This document shows positions 60,707 to 64,000 of a DNA stretch of 64,000 bases, in pieces. The stretch lies in the NCBI GenBank assembly GCA_026129405.1, contig JAHCID010000008.1:179446-243445 (forward strand). The letters are read 5' to 3'. The notes beneath the pieces were generated by a model that worked only from the letters and a program-made list of their open reading frames with translations, ran no database searches and was not told the DNA's origin. Made by a program: the position numbers and the translations under genes. Within the stretch, counting starts at the first letter, position 1, and every line of letters starts with the position of its first letter. The DNA comes from a bacterium (GTDB lineage Bacteria > Desulfobacterota > Binatia > DP-6).

Positions 60707-62305
60707 TCAGTGGATGCGCTTGTCGCGCCCCTTCCACTCCTGCTCGCGCAGCACGAACTTCTGCACCTTGCCCGTGCTGGTCTTGGGGAGCGGGCCGAAC
60801 GCGACCTGCTTCGGACACTTGAACTTCGCGAGCCGCGCGCGGCAGTGCGCGACGATGGCGTCGGCGGTGGGCGTGCGGCCGTCCTTCGGCACCACGAACG
60901 CCTTCGGCACCTCGCCCCATTTCTCGTCGGGGACGGCGATCACCGCCACCTCGAGGACGTCGGGGTGCGACGCGATCGTCTGCTCGACTTCGATGGTCGA
61001 GATGTTCTCGCCGCCGGAGATGATGATGTCCTTGGCGCGGTCGTGCAGCTCGATGTAGCCGTCGGGGTGCACGACGGCGACGTCGCCGGAGTGGAACCAG
61101 CCGCCGCGGAACGCCGTCGCCGTCGCGTCGGGATCGTCGAAGTAGCCGGCCATGACGTTGTTGCCGCGCATGACGACCTCGCCGAGCGTCGCCGCGTCGG
61201 CGGGCACGTCGCGCATCTCGGCGTCGACGACGCGCAGCTCGCACGCCACCTGATGCGCGACCCCCTGGCGGGCGCGCAGCACGGCGCGTCGCTCGGGGGC
61301 GAGCGCGTTCCACTCGGGGTGCCAGTCGCAGGTCGTGTGCGGGCCGTAGGTCTCCGTCAGCCCGTAGAGGTGCGTCAGCTCGGCGCCGATCGCCTCCCAC
61401 TGGCCGAGGAGCGTCGGTGACGGCGGTGCGCCGCCCGTGGCGATGCGCAGCGGGCGGGCGAGTCGCCCGGCGGGGGCGCTCGCGTCGTTGATCAGCATGA
61501 TGAGGACGGTCGGCGCGCCGTTGAAGTGCGTGACGCCCTCCTCGGCGACGAGCCGCCACACGACGGGCGGGTCGACCTTGCGCAGCAGCACGTGGCGCGC
61601 CCCCGCCGCGGTCACGGCCCACGGGAAGCACCAGCCGTTGCAGTGGAACATCGGCAGCGTCCAGAGAAAGGCCGAGCCGGTGTCGAGCCGGTGGCAGACG
61701 ATCTCGGCGAGCGCGTTCAGGTATGCGCCGCGGTGCGTGTACATGACGCCTTTCGGGCGGCCCGTCGTGCCCGACGTGTAGTTGATGGCGTACATCGATT
61801 CCTCGTCGGGCACGCGCCAGGCGGCGTCGCTCGGCGGTCCGTCGAGGAACGCTTCGTACTCGGGACCGTCGAAGCTGCGTGCGATGCCGGGCGCCTGCTC
61901 GGGATCGTCGATCGTGACCACGCGCTCGACCGACGCGGGCACGCTGCCGAGCGCCGCCGCGAGCTCGGCGTCGACGAGGAGAAGACGGGCGCCGGAGTGC
62001 GCGAGGATGTAGGCGACCTCGGCCGGCGCGAGCCGCGTGTTGATCGCGACCAGCACGCCGCCGGCGAGCGCGACGCCGAAGTGCGCCTCCAGGATCGCGG
62101 GCACGTTCGGCGCGAGGATCGCGACGCGATCGCCGCGCCGGATGCCGGCGCGCTCGAGCGCCGCCGCCAGGCGGCGCACCCGCTCGGCCATCTCGCTCCA
62201 GGTGAAGCGGCGCGCGCCGTAGACGGCGGCGATGCGGTCGCGGTGCACGTAGGCGGCGCGCTCGAGGAAGAGCAGGGGCGTCAGCTCGGTGCGGTTCACC
62301 TGCAT
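60707..62305 (-). CDS. Long-chain-type acyl-CoA synthetase (AMP-binding)
   Basis: 532 residues. P-loop YTSGTTGRPKG, GLTETYGP, GWFHSGD, hinge LHDRAKDIIISGGENIS and catalytic Lys in KTSTGKVQK are all intact, so it activates a carboxylic acid as acyl-AMP then acyl-CoA. The FLWTLPMFHCNGWCFPW segment is typical of the group acting on medium or aryl chains. ATG at 62305 is chosen because homology starts at MQVNRTELTPL; the open frame continuing to 63928 is antisense to the propeller gene. Confidence 0.87.
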   Translation of the reverse strand: MQVNRTELTPLLFLERAAYVHRDRIAAVYGARRFTWSEMAERVRRLAAALERAGIRRGDRVAILAPNVPAILEAHFGVALAGGVLVAINTRLAPAEVAYILAHSGARLLLVDAELAAALGSVPASVERVVTIDDPEQAPGIARSFDGPEYEAFLDGPPSDAAWRVPDEESMYAINYTSGTTGRPKGVMYTHRGAYLNALAEIVCHRLDTGSAFLWTLPMFHCNGWCFPWAVTAAGARHVLLRKVDPPVVWRLVAEEGVTHFNGAPTVLIMLINDASAPAGRLARPLRIATGGAPPSPTLLGQWEAIGAELTHLYGLTETYGPHTTCDWHPEWNALAPERRAVLRARQGVAHQVACELRVVDAEMRDVPADAATLGEVVMRGNNVMAGYFDDPDATATAFRGGWFHSGDVAVVHPDGYIELHDRAKDIIISGGENISTIEVEQTIASHPDVLEVAVIAVPDEKWGEVPKAFVVPKDGRTPTADAIVAHCRARLAKFKCPKQVAFGPLPKTSTGKVQKFVLREQEWKGRDKRIH

Positions 62306-62443
62306 GGCGGCGGACCCTAGCAGCGCGCTCCGCGACGGGGAACCGAACCCGGGCACGCGCGTTGCTTTCACGGGGATGCGGAGGGGCGGCGGAGCCCGTC
62401 GGGCGGCAGGCGCCGGACGGCCGGCTGACGGAGGGTCAGCCCT

Positions 62444-64000
62444 TTGACGCGCGGGCTCGCGCTCGGGCTGCTGTGCGTCGCCGCCGCGGCGGGCGCCGCG
62501 CCGTTCGAGGTCCGCACCGTGCCGCATCCGTACCCGGCGGCGGGCGACTTCTTCGGCGCGTCCGTGGCGCTCCGCGGCGGCCGGCTGGTGGTGGGTGCGC
62601 CGCGACGGGATCAGCCCGGCGCGGCCGACGCCGGCGCCGTCTACGTCTTCGACGCCGGCAGCGGCGCGCTGCTGCACGCGCTCGTCGCGCCGGCGCCGAT
62701 CGCCGATGCGCGGCTCGGCTCCGCGGTCGCGGCGGTCGGCGCCGACGTCGTCGCGGGCGCGCCCCACGAGGACAGCGGTGCGCCGCACGCGGGCGCGGTC
62801 CACGTCTTCGCGCTCGCCGGGGGCACCCATCTCCGCACCGTGCCGAATCCCGAGCCGGCGCTCGACGACGGCTTCGGCGGCGCCGTGGCCGGCGCGGGCG
62901 GCGACCTCGTCATCGGCGCGCGACTCGACGGCGCGGGCATCGCGGACGGCGGCGCCGCCTACGTGGTCGGTGCCGGTACGGCGCCACGGCTGACGCTGCT
63001 GGCACCGACGCCCGCCGCGTACGCGCTGGTGGGCGCCTCCGTGGCGACCGACGGCAGCGTCGCCGTCGTCGGCGCGCCGGGCGACGCGACGGTCGCGCCG
63101 AACGGCGGCGCCGCGCACGTGTTCGCGCTCGCGACCGGCACCTGGATCGGTACGCTGCGGCCGACCCCGCCGGCGCTCGGCGACGACTTCGGGCGGGCGC
63201 TCGCGGTCGGCGCCGGTCTGATCGTCGTCGGCGCGCCGCTCGACGAGGCCGAGAACGTCTCGGACGCCGGCACGGTCTACGTGTACGACGCCGCCACGCT
63301 GGCGTTCCGCCTGCGGCTCACGAGCCCGCAGCCGGTCGCCGGCGGACGGTTCGGCACCGCGGTGGCGCTGCGCGGCACCGACATCGTCGTCGGCGCGCCG
63401 CACGAGGGCAGCGGCGTCGTCCATCTGTTCACGGGTGACGGCGTGCCGCTCGGCTCGATCGCCAACCCCACGCCGGCGCCCGACGACCAGTTCGGCGCGG
63501 CGCTGGCGAGCGAGGGGATGGTTCTGGCCGTGGGCGCCTGGCATGACGACGCGGGGGCCAACGATGCCGGGGCCGTCCACGTGATCGTCGACCTGGGAGC
63601 GCCGTCCGTCACGACGACGACGGTCGCCGGCGTGCCGCCGACGTCGGTCACGAGCACGACCGCGACCAGCGTGACGCTCCCGACGCCGGTCACGACGACG
63701 ACCGTCGTCGACGGCGCATCCACGACGACGTCGACGAGCGTCGCGACCAGCACGACGACGCCGGGCTCGATCCCCCTCGCGACCACCACGACGACCGCCG
63801 TGTCCGCGTCGACCACCACGACGACCCCGCCGTCCGGGGAGGTCTGTGACCCCGCGGCGCCGGACGCCTGCGACGACGCCGACGCCTGCACCCTCGACGC
63901 CTGCAGCAGCGACGGACGCTGTCTGCACGCCGCCCTGGGCGGGCTCGACGCGGTGTCGTGCCGGCTCGACGCGCTCGGCGCCGCCATGGACCGCGAGGGG
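62444..64000 (+). CDS. Secreted FG-GAP-type beta-propeller with Thr-rich linker (3' truncated by window edge)
   Basis: 519 visible residues, probable TTG start followed by a signal peptide (GLALGLLCVAAAAGAAP). Seven repeats of about 50 residues with the pattern G-x-A-V-x(6)-V-V-G-A-P-x(8)-A-G-A-V-Y-V-F (LVVGAPRRD, DVVAGAPHED, VAVVGAPGD, IVVGAPLDE, IVVGAPHEG) predict a seven-bladed propeller. Then a Thr-rich linker (63600-63830), CDPAAPDACDDADACTLDAC and VSCRLDALG, the same module as in the 58491 gene. No ATG or GTG gives a better start. The frame is open at the window end. Confidence 0.72.
   Translation, partial: MTRGLALGLLCVAAAAGAAPFEVRTVPHPYPAAGDFFGASVALRGGRLVVGAPRRDQPGAADAGAVYVFDAGSGALLHALVAPAPIADARLGSAVAAVGADVVAGAPHEDSGAPHAGAVHVFALAGGTHLRTVPNPEPALDDGFGGAVAGAGGDLVIGARLDGAGIADGGAAYVVGAGTAPRLTLLAPTPAAYALVGASVATDGSVAVVGAPGDATVAPNGGAAHVFALATGTWIGTLRPTPPALGDDFGRALAVGAGLIVVGAPLDEAENVSDAGTVYVYDAATLAFRLRLTSPQPVAGGRFGTAVALRGTDIVVGAPHEGSGVVHLFTGDGVPLGSIANPTPAPDDQFGAALASEGMVLAVGAWHDDAGANDAGAVHVIVDLGAPSVTTTTVAGVPPTSVTSTTATSVTLPTPVTTTTVVDGASTTTSTSVATSTTTPGSIPLATTTTTAVSASTTTTTPPSGEVCDPAAPDACDDADACTLDACSSDGRCLHAALGGLDAVSCRLDALGAAMDREG

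Noticed and set aside
62306..63928. 5' extension of the acyl-CoA synthetase frame on the minus strand
   Set aside because: Antisense to the beta-propeller gene, and synthetase similarity begins at the ATG at 62305.

Overview
The window is very GC-rich DNA, densely coded, with many 1-4 bp start/stop overlaps. Gene content suggests an uncultured deltaproteobacterium-like lineage (Binatota, Desulfobacterota or Myxococcota style): DUF4215-type Cys-rich repeats, YVTN di-haem secreted proteins, Thr-rich linkers followed by a CDDGDPCT motif, NtrC-type regulators and tandem FtsX-type exporters. This placement is inference; there is no rRNA or marker gene here.

Layout. 1-15.8 kb is ordinary chromosome: the end of a six-hairpin glycosidase, mug, a Tat-exported phospholipase C, a DOMON-like protein and a NamZ-type muramidase (DUF1343) behind a 67-codon remnant of a haloalkane dehalogenase, a thiolase, a proton-translocating transhydrogenase with an unusual domain split, a sugar-type ABC ATPase coupled to a glucoamylase-like lipoprotein and an amidohydrolase, a PhoD-like phosphatase and an alpha/beta hydrolase. 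15.9-20 kb is a compact cluster flanked by two paralogous XRE regulators; it holds a fusion of a serine-less acyl-carrier-like domain with a NIT sensor domain, an O-methyltransferase and a hotdog thioesterase. 20-26 kb has an NtrC-type response regulator and a scattered ABC exporter (permease, radical SAM protein, ATPase).

About 26.1-42.47 kb is a phage-derived insertion. It has cut the 5' part of a PadR gene at its right edge (42.47 kb) and separates that remnant from the exporter ATPase. It contains a tightly overlapping early/recombination operon (small zinc proteins, a zinc-ribbon annealing-type protein, SbcD- and SbcC-like nuclease subunits, an HNH endonuclease), a tRNA-Thr, a HigB/HigA-like toxin-antitoxin pair, a YdaS-like repressor and a large lower-GC STAND-type NTPase with a beta-rich C-terminal region, which is the best candidate for an undescribed (probably anti-phage) gene. 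No integrase, terminase, portal or capsid gene is visible.

42.7-44.9 kb holds two damaged genes (a RedB-like protein and a hybrid histidine kinase without its H-box) that appear to have been joined by a deletion. 45-48.9 kb is an intact PadR/ATPase/permease operon paralogous to the interrupted exporter. 49.1-50.3 kb encodes a small conserved protein and a Crp/Fnr regulator, followed by 587 bp of palindrome-rich non-coding DNA. 50.8-60.3 kb is a five-gene operon of secreted proteins (di-haem YVTN protein, Cys-rich/CHRD protein, STN-HEAT protein, Thr-rich protein, small Cys-rich protein), plausibly a cell-surface redox or adhesion system. The end has a DUF952 protein, an acyl-CoA synthetase and the start of a secreted beta-propeller protein that carries the same Thr-rich/Cys module as one operon member.

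Several genes (at about 12.0, 41.66, 44.19 and 44.73 kb, and the tRNA at 32.03 kb) look intact except for one base gained or lost in a short run. Either this is an imperfectly polished assembly or these loci are decaying, so frameshift calls should be treated with care.
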